Of a stretch of 64,000 bases of DNA, positions 37,837-46,316 are shown in pieces. Numbering within the stretch: the stretch's first letter is position 1; each line of letters opens with the position of its first letter. The translations under genes were made by a program, and so were the position numbers. This DNA comes from Cryobacterium sp. CG_9.6 (GTDB lineage Bacteria; Actinomycetota; Actinomycetes; Actinomycetales; Microbacteriaceae): the NCBI RefSeq assembly GCF_029893365.1, contig NZ_JARXUZ010000001.1, positions 2,294,001-2,358,000 on the forward strand, read 5' to 3'. Below the pieces are notes generated by a model that did not search any database, had not been told where the DNA came from, and saw only the letters and a program-made list of their open reading frames with translations.

Positions 37837-38847
37837 CTAGGTTTCGAGCCAGTGCAGTGAACGGCCGTGAGGCTGGGTGAAGTCGAGGGGTTCGCCGTCG
37901 AGGGCGAGCACAAAGTCGGATGCCGCGGTGGGCAGGGCGCCGGCCATCGCGGACAGTAGTTCCGCTATTCCCGGAACCACGCCCTGACTTTCATTTGAGA
38001 GCCAGTGAACGGGCAGTGCCGCGAGTTGCTCCCTGAAGCGTCGCTTCGCCTCATCGTCGAGGTAGAGCAGCACGGCCGTATGGAATACGACGATTGTGGC
38101 GTGGGCCGGGGCCCGCGCCACCAGCGCGGCAAGCTGTTCGTTGAGGTCTCCGCGCACGATCTCCACCGTTTCTCGGCGCGCCAGCTCGATCGCCGCCCGC
38201 AGTCGCAGTCGACGGTCCTCGTGCTCCGGCCAGATCAGTGCCTCGAGCCACTCCACATCCTCGGCCGAATGAACGTCGAGGGGGTTCAGATCTATGCCGG
38301 CCCGCCACACGACCTCGGGTAGGCGCGGCGGAATCGGGACCGCGCCGGAGACCGAACACTCGAGCACCACCGAACTTGGTCCGCGTGCGGGGTGCAGAAG
38401 GCGCTCGCTGCCGTCGTCAGAGCGGTACCGGTAGCTGTATCGGTCGGGGTGCAGGCAGAGACCAGCGGATGCGCCCACCTCGATGAGCGCGAGCGGCCCG
38501 GACAGGGCAGCGAGCGCCGGCAGCAGTGTGGCGCACCGCCCCGCCTCATTGGTCTGCGTGTCATGGGTGAGGCAGACAGCCTCCACCTCGAGCCAGTGAG
38601 CGGAAAGGAACCCCGCGAACTCGACATACGATGCGGGTGCGGCACCGCAGAACCGCGCCGCACTGAAGACCAGAGTGGGGTGCCGTTTCGACGCGGGCAA
38701 GCGATCGATGAGCGCAAGGATCCGAGGATCGTCAGCGACCCCGCTGGCCCACTCCACATAACAGGCACTAATCCCCCGTGCTTCGACCTGCGCGAACTGA
38801 CGGTACCGATCGGGCGTCGACGCCCGAGGATCACTGCTCGTTGTCAC
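37837..38847 (-). CDS. DUF2332 family protein
   Basis: Actinobacterial protein of the DUF2332 family, function unknown. About 336 residues from the GTG at 38847; the frame is open to an ATG at 38877, but TACTGT (38859-38854) ends six bases before the GTG, which favours a leaderless start there. Seen: an RHPTLVFSAARFCG-like segment, LIEVGASAGLCLHPDRYSY (a glycine-rich loop resembling a methyltransferase motif I), and IVVFHTAVLLYL. A SAM-binding fold is possible but not shown. It converges on the SDR gene. Confidence 0.8.
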   Translation of the reverse strand: MTTSSDPRASTPDRYRQFAQVEARGISACYVEWASGVADDPRILALIDRLPASKRHPTLVFSAARFCGAAPASYVEFAGFLSAHWLEVEAVCLTHDTQTNEAGRCATLLPALAALSGPLALIEVGASAGLCLHPDRYSYRYRSDDGSERLLHPARGPSSVVLECSVSGAVPIPPRLPEVVWRAGIDLNPLDVHSAEDVEWLEALIWPEHEDRRLRLRAAIELARRETVEIVRGDLNEQLAALVARAPAHATIVVFHTAVLLYLDDEAKRRFREQLAALPVHWLSNESQGVVPGIAELLSAMAGALPTAASDFVLALDGEPLDFTQPHGRSLHWLET

Positions 38848-38853
38848 GACAAC

Positions 38854-38859
38854 ACAGTA
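38854..38859 (-). promoter_or_regulatory. Possible -10 element (TACTGT) of the DUF2332 gene
   Basis: The minus-strand hexamer 38859-38854 ends six bases before GTG 38847; no ribosome binding site is seen. Confidence 0.4.
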
Positions 38860-38960
38860 GCGACGGCCGAACAGCAATGACGGTTAGGCTTGATATCTAT
38901 GCAACGGTGCCCGTAACGCCAACGTGTACTTATTATTCGTGAATTGAAATGGAGAACCTG

Positions 38961-41507
38961 TTGCCAGGAGAAAACCTCACCCGCGTCGAAGCTCAGGAGC
39001 GCGCCGCGATCGTCAGCGTGCACAACTACGACGTAACGCTCGATCTCACGACCGGCCCGGAACTTTTTGCCGCCACCACCACCGTCACGTTCGCAGCAAC
39101 GCCGGGGGCGTCCACCTTCATTGATGCGATCACCCGCACAGTGCACAGCGTCACCCTCAACGGTGTGGCCCTTGATCCCGCCGTCGTCAGCGACGGCATC
39201 CGCATTCAGCTTGACGATCTCGCCGCAGAGAACGAGTTGACCGTTGTTGCCGACGCTATTTACACCAACACCGGCGAGGGCCTGCACCGCTTCGTCGACC
39301 CCGTCGATAACGAGGTCTACCTCTACAGCCAGTTCGAGGTTCCCGACTCGCGCCGCGTATTCGCCGTCTTCGAGCAGCCGAACCTGAAGGCCACGTTCAC
39401 GTTCACCGTGACGGCCCCCGAGGCCTGGCAGGTCATCTCCAACTCCACCACGCCCGAGCCGACACCGGCCGGCGACGGCAAGGCCACCTGGGCTTTCGCT
39501 CCCACGCACACCATTTCGAGCTACATCACGGCCCTCGTGGCCGGCCCGTACGCCGTGGTACGCAGCGAGCTCACGTCGAGTGACGGACGCATCATTCCCC
39601 TCGGCGTGTTCAGCCGCAAGAGCCTCTCGGAGTACCTGGACGCCGATTACATCATCGAGAAGACCACTCAGGGCTTCGCCTACTTTGAAGAGAAGTTCGG
39701 TTTTCCGTACCCCTTCGACAAGTACGACCAGATGTTCGTTCCGGAGTTCAATGCGGGCGCGATGGAAAATGCGGGCGCCGTGACGTTCACCGAGACGTAC
39801 ATCTTCCGTTCCAAGGTCACCGACGCCATCAAGGAACGCCGGGTCGTCACCATTCTGCACGAGCTCGCTCATATGTGGTTCGGCGACCTCGTCACCATGA
39901 CCTGGTGGAACGACCTGTGGCTCAACGAGAGCTTTGCCGAGTGGGCATCCACCATCGCCACCGCCGAAGCCACCGAGTGGCACGAGGCGTGGACCACCTT
40001 CGCCGTCATGGAGAAGAGCTGGGCCTACAAGCAGGACCAGCTGCCCTCCACGCACCCCGTGGTCGCCACCATTCGCGACCTTGACGACGTGCTGGTGAAC
40101 TTCGACGGCATCACCTACGCCAAGGGTGGCTCCGTTTTGAAGCAGCTCGCCGCCTGGGTGGGCATCGAGGCCTTCTTCACCGGCGTCGGCTCCTATTTTC
40201 AGAAGCACCAGTGGGGCAACACCGAGCTCCGCGATCTGCTCGTTGAGCTCGAAGCCGCCAGCGGCCGTGACCTCACCGAGTGGGCCCAGCTCTGGCTCGA
40301 GACCGCCGGCGTCAACACCCTGCGCCCCGAGATCACGGTCGACGCCGAGGGAACCATCACGGGCTTCGCCGTGCTGCAGACCGCAACCGCCGACTACCCC
40401 ACCATTCGCCCGCACCGCCTCGCCATTGGGTTCTACAACCGTGATGCCGCGGCCAAGCTCGTGCGCACACATCGTGTTGAGCTCGACGTCGATGGTGCGC
40501 GAACGGATGTCGCCGAGCTCGTTGGTCAGGCCCGTCCCGACCTCGTGTTGCTCAACGACGACGACCTCACCTACGCCAAGGTGCGTCTGGACGAGGCCTC
40601 GCAGGCCGTTGCACTGCAGCACCTGGCCGCAATCGAGAGCCCGCTGGCTCGTGCGATCGTGTGGGGTTCCGTCTGGGACGCTACCCGCGATGCCGAGACC
40701 TCGGCGCGTGACTTCGTGCGTCTGGTTCTGAACAACGTGGAGACAGAGACCGAGTCGACGACACTGCGCACCGTTGTGGGGCAGCTGGTGCTCACGGCGT
40801 CGTCCTATGTGGCCGAAGAGCACCGCGCCCAGGTCACCACCGAGGTGGCCGACGGCCTGTGGGCCCTGGCCGCGGGAGCCGCTGCCGGAAGCGACGCCCA
40901 GTTCCAGTTCGTGAAGTTCTTTGCGTCTGTTGCCGAGACCGAGGAACAGCTGGCACACATTGCCGGTCTGCGCTCCGGCGCCGAGACGCTGGCTGGCCTC
41001 ACGATCGACACCGATCTGGCGTGGGAACTCCTCATTGCTCTGGTCGCCGGAGGCAAGGCCGTGGCGGCGGAGATCGATGCGGCCCTCGCGAGCGATAACA
41101 CCGCAACGGGTGCCCAGTCGGCCGCTCTGGCCCGAGCAGCGGTTCCCACCGCGGAAGCCAAGCTCGCCGCCTGGTCCTCGCTCATTGATGTGGATACCGC
41201 AGCGACGACAATCGTGCGCACAACGGCCGCTGGATTCCTGCGGGTGAACGATCCGTCGCTTCTGGCGCCGTTCCAGGAGAAGTACTTCGACATGCTGCAG
41301 TCGGTTTGGGAGGCACGCAGCTTCTCGATCGGTGAGAAGCTCGTGATCGGTCTCTACCCGTCACCGCTTAACAACCAGGCTCTCGCCGATGCCACGCACG
41401 CGTGGCTGGCCGCGAACGCCGAGCCGGCCGCACTGCGCCGCCTCGTCGTGGAGAACCTGGCCGGAGTGGAGCGTTCACTCGCCGTGCAGGCCCGCGACGC
41501 GCAGTAG
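38961..41507 (+). CDS. pepN: Aminopeptidase N (M1 family)
   Basis: Zinc aminopeptidase removing N-terminal residues from peptides in the cytosol. The protein has the substrate-binding GAMEN motif, the zinc site HELAH (about residues 300-304 from this start) with the third ligand Glu in NESFAEW, and the ERAP1-like C-terminal domain, as in actinobacterial PepN. The frame opens with an ATG at 38949, but that codon has no ribosome binding site. The TTG at 38961 follows GGAG by six bases and gives the usual MPGENLTR N-terminus, so it is preferred. TATTAT at 38931-38936 may be the -10 element. A tandem repeat and a terminator follow the stop codon. Confidence 0.93.
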   Translation: MPGENLTRVEAQERAAIVSVHNYDVTLDLTTGPELFAATTTVTFAATPGASTFIDAITRTVHSVTLNGVALDPAVVSDGIRIQLDDLAAENELTVVADAIYTNTGEGLHRFVDPVDNEVYLYSQFEVPDSRRVFAVFEQPNLKATFTFTVTAPEAWQVISNSTTPEPTPAGDGKATWAFAPTHTISSYITALVAGPYAVVRSELTSSDGRIIPLGVFSRKSLSEYLDADYIIEKTTQGFAYFEEKFGFPYPFDKYDQMFVPEFNAGAMENAGAVTFTETYIFRSKVTDAIKERRVVTILHELAHMWFGDLVTMTWWNDLWLNESFAEWASTIATAEATEWHEAWTTFAVMEKSWAYKQDQLPSTHPVVATIRDLDDVLVNFDGITYAKGGSVLKQLAAWVGIEAFFTGVGSYFQKHQWGNTELRDLLVELEAASGRDLTEWAQLWLETAGVNTLRPEITVDAEGTITGFAVLQTATADYPTIRPHRLAIGFYNRDAAAKLVRTHRVELDVDGARTDVAELVGQARPDLVLLNDDDLTYAKVRLDEASQAVALQHLAAIESPLARAIVWGSVWDATRDAETSARDFVRLVLNNVETETESTTLRTVVGQLVLTASSYVAEEHRAQVTTEVADGLWALAAGAAAGSDAQFQFVKFFASVAETEEQLAHIAGLRSGAETLAGLTIDTDLAWELLIALVAGGKAVAAEIDAALASDNTATGAQSAALARAAVPTAEAKLAAWSSLIDVDTAATTIVRTTAAGFLRVNDPSLLAPFQEKYFDMLQSVWEARSFSIGEKLVIGLYPSPLNNQALADATHAWLAANAEPAALRRLVVENLAGVERSLAVQARDAQ

Positions 41508-41509
41508 CA

Positions 41510-41557
41510 CCATCGCACTGTAGTTCCATCGCACTGTAGTTCCATCGCACTGTAGCT
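41510..41557. repeat. 16-bp tandem repeat, three copies
   Basis: Units 41510-41525, 41526-41541 and 41542-41557 (CCATCGCACTGTAGTT, the last with one change) start three bases after the pepN stop codon. On the reverse strand each contains AACTACAGTGCG, like the repeat at 54605. Confidence 0.92.
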
Positions 41558-41583
41558 CCGTCGACGAACGACGTAGCTGAAAA

Positions 41584-41625
41584 GATACGCCCCGGTTCAC
41601 GCCGGGGCGTATCTGTTTTCTCAGC
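41584..41625 (+). terminator. Rho-independent terminator of pepN
   Basis: A perfect 13-bp stem, 41584-41596 with 41603-41615, with a six-base loop is followed by GTTTTCTC. An A-run before the stem could make it work on the minus strand too. Confidence 0.9.
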
Positions 41626-41678
41626 CGGCACGCACACTCAGGGTTCACCTGAGAGCGTCTGCGTAGACTCGGATCACT

Positions 41679-42839
41679 ATGGATACATTCTGGGCCGCCG
41701 TGGCCACCTTCCTTTCCAGCGATATCTGGATGGAGACGTGGCAAAACCTCTTACAAATCCTCTTCATCGTCCTGATCGCCTTTGCGGTGCGCTGGGTGCT
41801 CCAGTTCGTGATCCGTCGTGTCGTTCAGCAGATCGTGTCCGGTGTGAAAAAGACCCAGAAGGTTGATGACACCCAGGCGCTCAGTGTTTCTCCACTGGCC
41901 GCCGTGCGGGTCGTTCAACGGTCACGAACTCTGGGCTCCGTGCTGGCCAACATCGTGAACGTCTTCATTCTCATCACGGCCATCCTGATGATCGTGCAGA
42001 CCCTGAACGAGAACATTCTCGGGTCGTTCGCCCTGCTGACAGCCGCGATCGGTGCCGGCCTTGGTTTCGGTGCGCAGAACATTGTCAAAGACATCTTGAA
42101 CGGCCTCTTCATGGTTGTCGAGGACCAAATCGGGGTAGGCGACATTGTCGACGTGGGATTCGCCACCGGCATCGTGGAATCCGTGGGAATTCGAATCACC
42201 CAGATTCGTGATCTTGACGGCACACTCTGGTTCGTGCGAAACGGCGAGATTCTGCGGGTGGGAAACATGTCACAGGGCTGGGCCCGTGTCATCATCGACC
42301 TCGCAATTCCCTACAGTTCCAATGTGGAGGCCGTGCAGTCCGAACTGCTGCGGGTGGCTACTGCACTCGCCTCAAGCCGCAAATGGAGAGCCTACATCCT
42401 CGAGAAACCCGAGATCTGGGGGCTTGAATCCATCACCGCCGAGGCCCTGGTGACGCGGCTCGCCGTCAAGACTCGGGTGGCCGTCAAGTGGGACTTCGCC
42501 CGTGACCTGCGACTGCACCTGAAGAAGGCTCTGGATGGCGTGGGCGTGTCACTCACCCCCCTCAACAGTGTGGTCATGACCGGCCCGGACGGAACTCTCG
42601 GTGGCACGGAGTTGTATGAGGCTTCGACAGTGGATGCCGCTGCGGAAGCCGCCGCCGCCGTGCCCGATGCTGTTGTGGATGCTCGCACCGCCCCTGTTCC
42701 GGTGAAGCGCACCACACGGGCGCCACGAAAGCCCCGAGTCAAGGCCGCCGAGAGCCCGCTTGATGGCGTCGAGCCGAAAGCATCCGAGATACCCATCATC
42801 CACACCGCACCAGACCCGGAGACCCGCGATGACAAATGA
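41679..42839 (+). CDS. MscS family mechanosensitive ion channel
   Basis: Small-conductance mechanosensitive channel that opens on osmotic downshift. Of 386 residues, spans lie at about 24-45 and 88-107. The pore helix region GSFALLTAAIGAGLGFGAQNIVKD (about 115-138) carries the Gly/Ala packing pattern of TM3, followed by the beta domain (VGDIVDV). The C-terminal 90 residues are Ala-, Pro- and Lys-rich and probably disordered. TAGACT at 41664-41669 is a possible -10, nine bases before the ATG. The gene overlaps the downstream globin by 11 bases. Confidence 0.92.
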   Translation: MDTFWAAVATFLSSDIWMETWQNLLQILFIVLIAFAVRWVLQFVIRRVVQQIVSGVKKTQKVDDTQALSVSPLAAVRVVQRSRTLGSVLANIVNVFILITAILMIVQTLNENILGSFALLTAAIGAGLGFGAQNIVKDILNGLFMVVEDQIGVGDIVDVGFATGIVESVGIRITQIRDLDGTLWFVRNGEILRVGNMSQGWARVIIDLAIPYSSNVEAVQSELLRVATALASSRKWRAYILEKPEIWGLESITAEALVTRLAVKTRVAVKWDFARDLRLHLKKALDGVGVSLTPLNSVVMTGPDGTLGGTELYEASTVDAAAEAAAAVPDAVVDARTAPVPVKRTTRAPRKPRVKAAESPLDGVEPKASEIPIIHTAPDPETRDDK

Positions 42840-43263
42840 ACCAGCCGGAGTGCACCTTCGTAGTGAAGAGAACGGCGCAGCCGTGATTCCCACGTTCTAT
42901 GACGAGGTGGGAGGGCGAGCCTTCTTCGAAAAACTCGTGCACGAGTTTTACCGAGGAATTGCGGCGGACCCGGTGCTCAAGCCGATGTACCCCGAAGATG
43001 ACCTGGGACCGGCCGAAGAGCGTCTGGTGATGTTTCTCGAGCAGTTCTGGGGCGGCCCGGGCACGTACAGCCAGCAGCGCGGACACCCGCGGTTGCGGCT
43101 GCGACACCAGGGCTTCAAGGTCAATCCCGATGCGCGGGACCGCTGGCTCGGTCACATGAAGGTTGCCGTCGACTCCTGCGACCTGCCGCCGCTGCAGCGC
43201 GAGACACTCTGGGACTACCTCGACCGCGCGGCGCACGCCATGGTCAACACGTTCGACGACTAG
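42829..43263 (+). CDS. Truncated haemoglobin, group II (GlbO-like)
   Basis: Small haem protein of the 2-on-2 globin fold, group II, thought to handle O2, NO or peroxides. The 144-residue protein has proximal His93 in RLRHQGF, Trp106 at the group II position (DRWLGHM), and the FYRGIAADPVLKPMYP and FLEQFWGGPGTY segments. The ATG at 42829 has GGAG seven bases upstream and overlaps the mscS stop region. The location close to pepN matches glbO of M. tuberculosis (from memory). A weak GC-rich hairpin near 43305-43325 separates it from the convergent oxidase. Confidence 0.94.
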   Translation: MTNEPAGVHLRSEENGAAVIPTFYDEVGGRAFFEKLVHEFYRGIAADPVLKPMYPEDDLGPAEERLVMFLEQFWGGPGTYSQQRGHPRLRLRHQGFKVNPDARDRWLGHMKVAVDSCDLPPLQRETLWDYLDRAAHAMVNTFDD

Positions 43264-43323
43264 CGTTACCGAACGCTGTCGCCGACCCGTGTGGAGGGTA
43301 CGCCGCGCACCGCGCCGGTGGCG

Positions 43324-44697
43324 CTAGACGCTGACCTCGGAGAGGGCGCTGGCTGCAATGATGGCCCCTGCGCTTTCGATGCCCATCCGGATGGCACCGT
43401 CCACATGCTGGTAGCCGTGTCCGGCGAGGTCACTGCAGGAGAATGACAGCGGGCCCACCGGAGTGCGCAGGTCGGCGCCGTACCGGGCGAGACCACCGAG
43501 GTCGAAACTCGCGGCATAGGCGCCGCGGGTCCACTCTTCGGTTCCCCAATCGCTCTCGTAGTACACCACCGGGTTCAGCGCTTCCGGGCCGTAGTAGTGC
43601 GAGAGCGACGTGAGGATTGCGGTCTTGCGATCCGCTGCGCTCAGGCCGAAGAGGGCATCCGCTTGCTCGTCGGAGACAAAGCCCACGAGGGTGCCGCGCG
43701 GGTCCTCGAAGTTGGTGTTGTCATAGGCCTCATGCACGAGCTCGTAGGGGCTGAACGCGGTTCCGGACAGGTCGTCGGTGCGCCAGAACGGGGTCTCGTA
43801 GACCGCGTGAACCTTGATCACGAAACCCATCGACAGGTGCTGGTGCAACTGCTGCTGGCGGCGCGGCAGGGGCGGGTCGAAGCTGATGCGGCTGATCAGG
43901 GGCGGCGGCACGGCAATGATGGCGTGGCGGGCCGTGACCGTGAGATCGTCGGAGATGGCGGTAACGCTGGTCTCGCTCCAACGCAGGCTCCGCACGGGCT
44001 GGCCGAGGTGCACGTCGTCGCCCAGGTTCGCAGCCAGCAGCAGAGGAACCTGCTGCAAACCACCCACCACGCGCTCGTCAAGAATAAAATCGGCGTCGAC
44101 AAGATTGCTGAACGATCCCGCGCTGGCAGCCATGAGCAGCGCCTGCAACGCCGAGAAGGCGTGTGCCGGCTTCGTCAGCATGGCTCCGGCAATGAACATG
44201 CTGATGTTGTCGTGTGCCTCGACATCATCGGTCTGCGTCTCCAGCCACCGGCTGAAGGAGATAGCGTCGAGTTCCGCAGCCTGCGGGTGCTCCCACGGCC
44301 GGTCGGGGTTCATCTGCGACACGAGCACGTCGAGCTTCTCGATCAGGGTAAGAATCTGCTGCTCGGTGGCCGCGGGTACCGGAAAAATCTCACCCTCAAA
44401 ACGGCTGACCGTGCCGGCTTTGTTGATGTATACATTCTTGCCGGCGCGGTACCGCGGGTAGGTGTCGAGGCCCAGCTCGGTGAGGGTGCGCTTGAGCGCG
44501 AGCTGGTCGGGCGATACCCACTGGCCGCCGACCTCGAGCATCGCGCCCTCGATGGTGTCTGTTAAGAGGCGGCCGCCCACGCGGTCTCGGGCTTCGAGCA
44601 CGGCAACGGTGAGGCCGGCCTTCCGTAGTTCGGTGGCGGCCGTGAGACCGGATGCCCCGGCTCCAATGATGACGACGTCACGGGTGATCTCGTGCAT
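43324..44697 (-). CDS. puo: Putrescine oxidase-type flavin monoamine oxidase
   Basis: FAD enzyme that oxidises a primary amine to aldehyde, ammonia and H2O2. From the ATG at 44697 (AGGAG ribosome binding site) the protein has 457 residues. It has the Rossmann motif VVIIGAGASGLTAA, the EARDRVGGR segment and the conserved MLEVGGQWVSPDQ, with a C-terminal FAD motif region (HVDGAIRMGIESA). These segments closely resemble characterised actinobacterial putrescine oxidases. The pairing with gabT and a regulator supports a role in polyamine breakdown. Confidence 0.88.
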   Translation of the reverse strand: MHEITRDVVIIGAGASGLTAATELRKAGLTVAVLEARDRVGGRLLTDTIEGAMLEVGGQWVSPDQLALKRTLTELGLDTYPRYRAGKNVYINKAGTVSRFEGEIFPVPAATEQQILTLIEKLDVLVSQMNPDRPWEHPQAAELDAISFSRWLETQTDDVEAHDNISMFIAGAMLTKPAHAFSALQALLMAASAGSFSNLVDADFILDERVVGGLQQVPLLLAANLGDDVHLGQPVRSLRWSETSVTAISDDLTVTARHAIIAVPPPLISRISFDPPLPRRQQQLHQHLSMGFVIKVHAVYETPFWRTDDLSGTAFSPYELVHEAYDNTNFEDPRGTLVGFVSDEQADALFGLSAADRKTAILTSLSHYYGPEALNPVVYYESDWGTEEWTRGAYAASFDLGGLARYGADLRTPVGPLSFSCSDLAGHGYQHVDGAIRMGIESAGAIIAASALSEVSV

Positions 44698-44726
44698 GGT
44701 TACTCCTAGAAAATTCACGGTGCAAG

Positions 44727-44769
44727 AAAAAAGGTGTTCGTGCTGCTCGAAGACGGGGTGCTGAACACC
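44727..44769 (-). terminator. Terminator between gabT and puo
   Basis: On the minus strand GGTGTTC (44769-44763) pairs with GAACACC (44739-44733) across a 23-base loop and is followed at once by six T (44732-44727). It implies that puo is not simply read through from gabT. Confidence 0.55.
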
Positions 44770-44805
44770 CTCATAATTCTACGTTTGTGGCAGGCCACAA
44801 AATGC

Positions 44806-46170
44806 TCAGCTCAGGGCCAGCGCATCCCCCACGATGTGCAGACCCTCACGCAGCAGATCGTCGGAAATGCTCAGTGGCGGCAGGAAGCGGATCACGTTGC
44901 CGTAGGTACCGCAGCCGAGCAGAATAACGCCCTCCGCGTGGGTGGCAGCGATGACGCGGGCGGTGAGCGCGGCATCCGGCTCATTCGTGTCGGGGTCAAC
45001 CAGCTCGATTGCCATCATGGCACCACGCCCGCGAACTTCGGCAATACGTGGGTCGGCGGCGGCGAAGGCACCGAGGACGTCGGACATGACGCGACCGATC
45101 GCGGCGGCACGCTCAACGAGATGGTCTGCTTCGTAGGTTTCGATCGTGGCGAGCGCTGCGGCGCAGGCGAGCGGGTTGCCACCGTAGGTGCCGCCGAGGC
45201 CACCGGCCTGCGGTGCATCCATGATGTCTGCTCGACCGGTGACGGCCGAGAGCGGGAGTCCCCCGGCGATACCCTTCGCGGTGCAGATCAGGTCGGGAAC
45301 GATGCCCTCGTGCTCGCTGGCGAACATGTGGCCGGTGCGGGCGAACCCGGTCTGAATCTCATCGGCAATGAACACCACGTTGTTGGCGCGGCACCAGGTG
45401 AGCAGCGTGGGAAGGAACCCCGCGGCGGGCACGATGAAACCGCCCTCACCCTGAATGGGCTCAATAATGACGGCTGCGAGGTTGTCTGCGCCGATCTGCT
45501 TCTCCATCTGCAGAATGGCACGTCGTGCTGCCACGGCGCCGTCGAGGCCGCCGTCGCGGAGCGGATACGACATCGGCGCGCGGTACACCTCGGGTGCGAA
45601 CGGACCAAAGCCGTTCTTGTACGGCAGGTTCTTCGCCGTGAGGCCCATCGTGAGGTTGGTGCGCCCATGATAGGCGTGGTCAAAGGCGACAACAGCCTGC
45701 TTGTGGGTGAAGCTGCGTGCAATCTTCACGGCATTCTCCACGGCTTCGGCGCCGGAGTTGAAGAGCACGCTGCGCTTCTCGTGATCGCCCGGGGTGAGCC
45801 GGTTCAGGGTCTCGGCAACCTCAATGTAGGAGTCGTAGGGTGCCACGCTGAAGCAGGTGTGCGTGAACTGCTCGAGCTGGGCCGTGACGGCCGCCACAAC
45901 ACGCGGTGCACTGTTGCCGACGCCGGTGACCGCGATGCCTGATCCGAGGTCGATGAGGGAGTTACCGTCCACGTCAACGAGCACGCCGCCGCCGGCGGCC
46001 ACGACATAGACCGGCAGGGTGATTCCCACTCCGGCGGAGACCGCCTGTGCCTTCCGCGCCTGCAGTGCCTGCGACTTCGGGCCGGGGATGCGGGTCACCA
46101 GGCGGCGCTCCTGCGGGAGGCTGGGGCCGCCAAGCGGAACGGTGGATGTGCTGGTCTCGACGACGGTCAT
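44806..46170 (-). CDS. gabT: 4-Aminobutyrate aminotransferase
   Basis: PLP enzyme (class III aminotransferase) transferring the amino group of GABA to 2-oxoglutarate, yielding succinate semialdehyde. The start is ATG 46170 with GGAG five bases upstream; the frame open to 46278 is not needed. The 454-residue protein has the GAEAVENAVKIAR segment, the PLP-binding aspartate in VVFIADEIQTG and the Schiff-base Lys299 in CTAKGIAGG. It lies upstream of puo and divergent from a PucR-type regulator, suggesting a polyamine/GABA use module. Confidence 0.93.
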   Translation of the reverse strand: MTVVETSTSTVPLGGPSLPQERRLVTRIPGPKSQALQARKAQAVSAGVGITLPVYVVAAGGGVLVDVDGNSLIDLGSGIAVTGVGNSAPRVVAAVTAQLEQFTHTCFSVAPYDSYIEVAETLNRLTPGDHEKRSVLFNSGAEAVENAVKIARSFTHKQAVVAFDHAYHGRTNLTMGLTAKNLPYKNGFGPFAPEVYRAPMSYPLRDGGLDGAVAARRAILQMEKQIGADNLAAVIIEPIQGEGGFIVPAAGFLPTLLTWCRANNVVFIADEIQTGFARTGHMFASEHEGIVPDLICTAKGIAGGLPLSAVTGRADIMDAPQAGGLGGTYGGNPLACAAALATIETYEADHLVERAAAIGRVMSDVLGAFAAADPRIAEVRGRGAMMAIELVDPDTNEPDAALTARVIAATHAEGVILLGCGTYGNVIRFLPPLSISDDLLREGLHIVGDALALS

Positions 46171-46230
46171 GACGGCTCCATTTCTGCGACACAGGGACAT
46201 CAACGCACTGCGGCCCTCGATGCCAGTTGA

Positions 46231-46261
46231 GTTATAGTAGGCGGGTGACGATGCACGCATC
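46231..46261. promoter_or_regulatory. gabT promoter region with small palindrome
   Basis: TATAAC on the minus strand (46236-46231) is a possible -10 for gabT. Just upstream, GATGCACGCATC (46250-46261) has perfect five-base arms around two bases and could be an operator for the divergent regulator. Confidence 0.4.
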
Positions 46262-46304
46262 GGTGCCGGTATGTACAACGTGAGAACCGCAATTATTCAC
46301 ACTG

Positions 46305-46310
46305 TACACT
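46305..46310 (+). promoter_or_regulatory. -10 element (TACACT) of leaderless pucR-type gene
   Basis: Ends six bases before the ATG at 46317; no ribosome binding site is seen. Confidence 0.5.
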
Positions 46311-46316
46311 CGGCTC

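Noticed and set aside
38844..40958. Long open frame (704 codons) antisense to pepN
   Set aside because: It mirrors pepN in a high-GC genome where antisense frames stay open. Its translation has no recognisable domain, and it would overlap a clear M1 peptidase with all catalytic motifs.
43300..43325. GC-rich hairpin between globin and putrescine oxidase as a terminator
   Set aside because: The stem is short and bulged, with no T-run; it is mentioned with the globin gene only.
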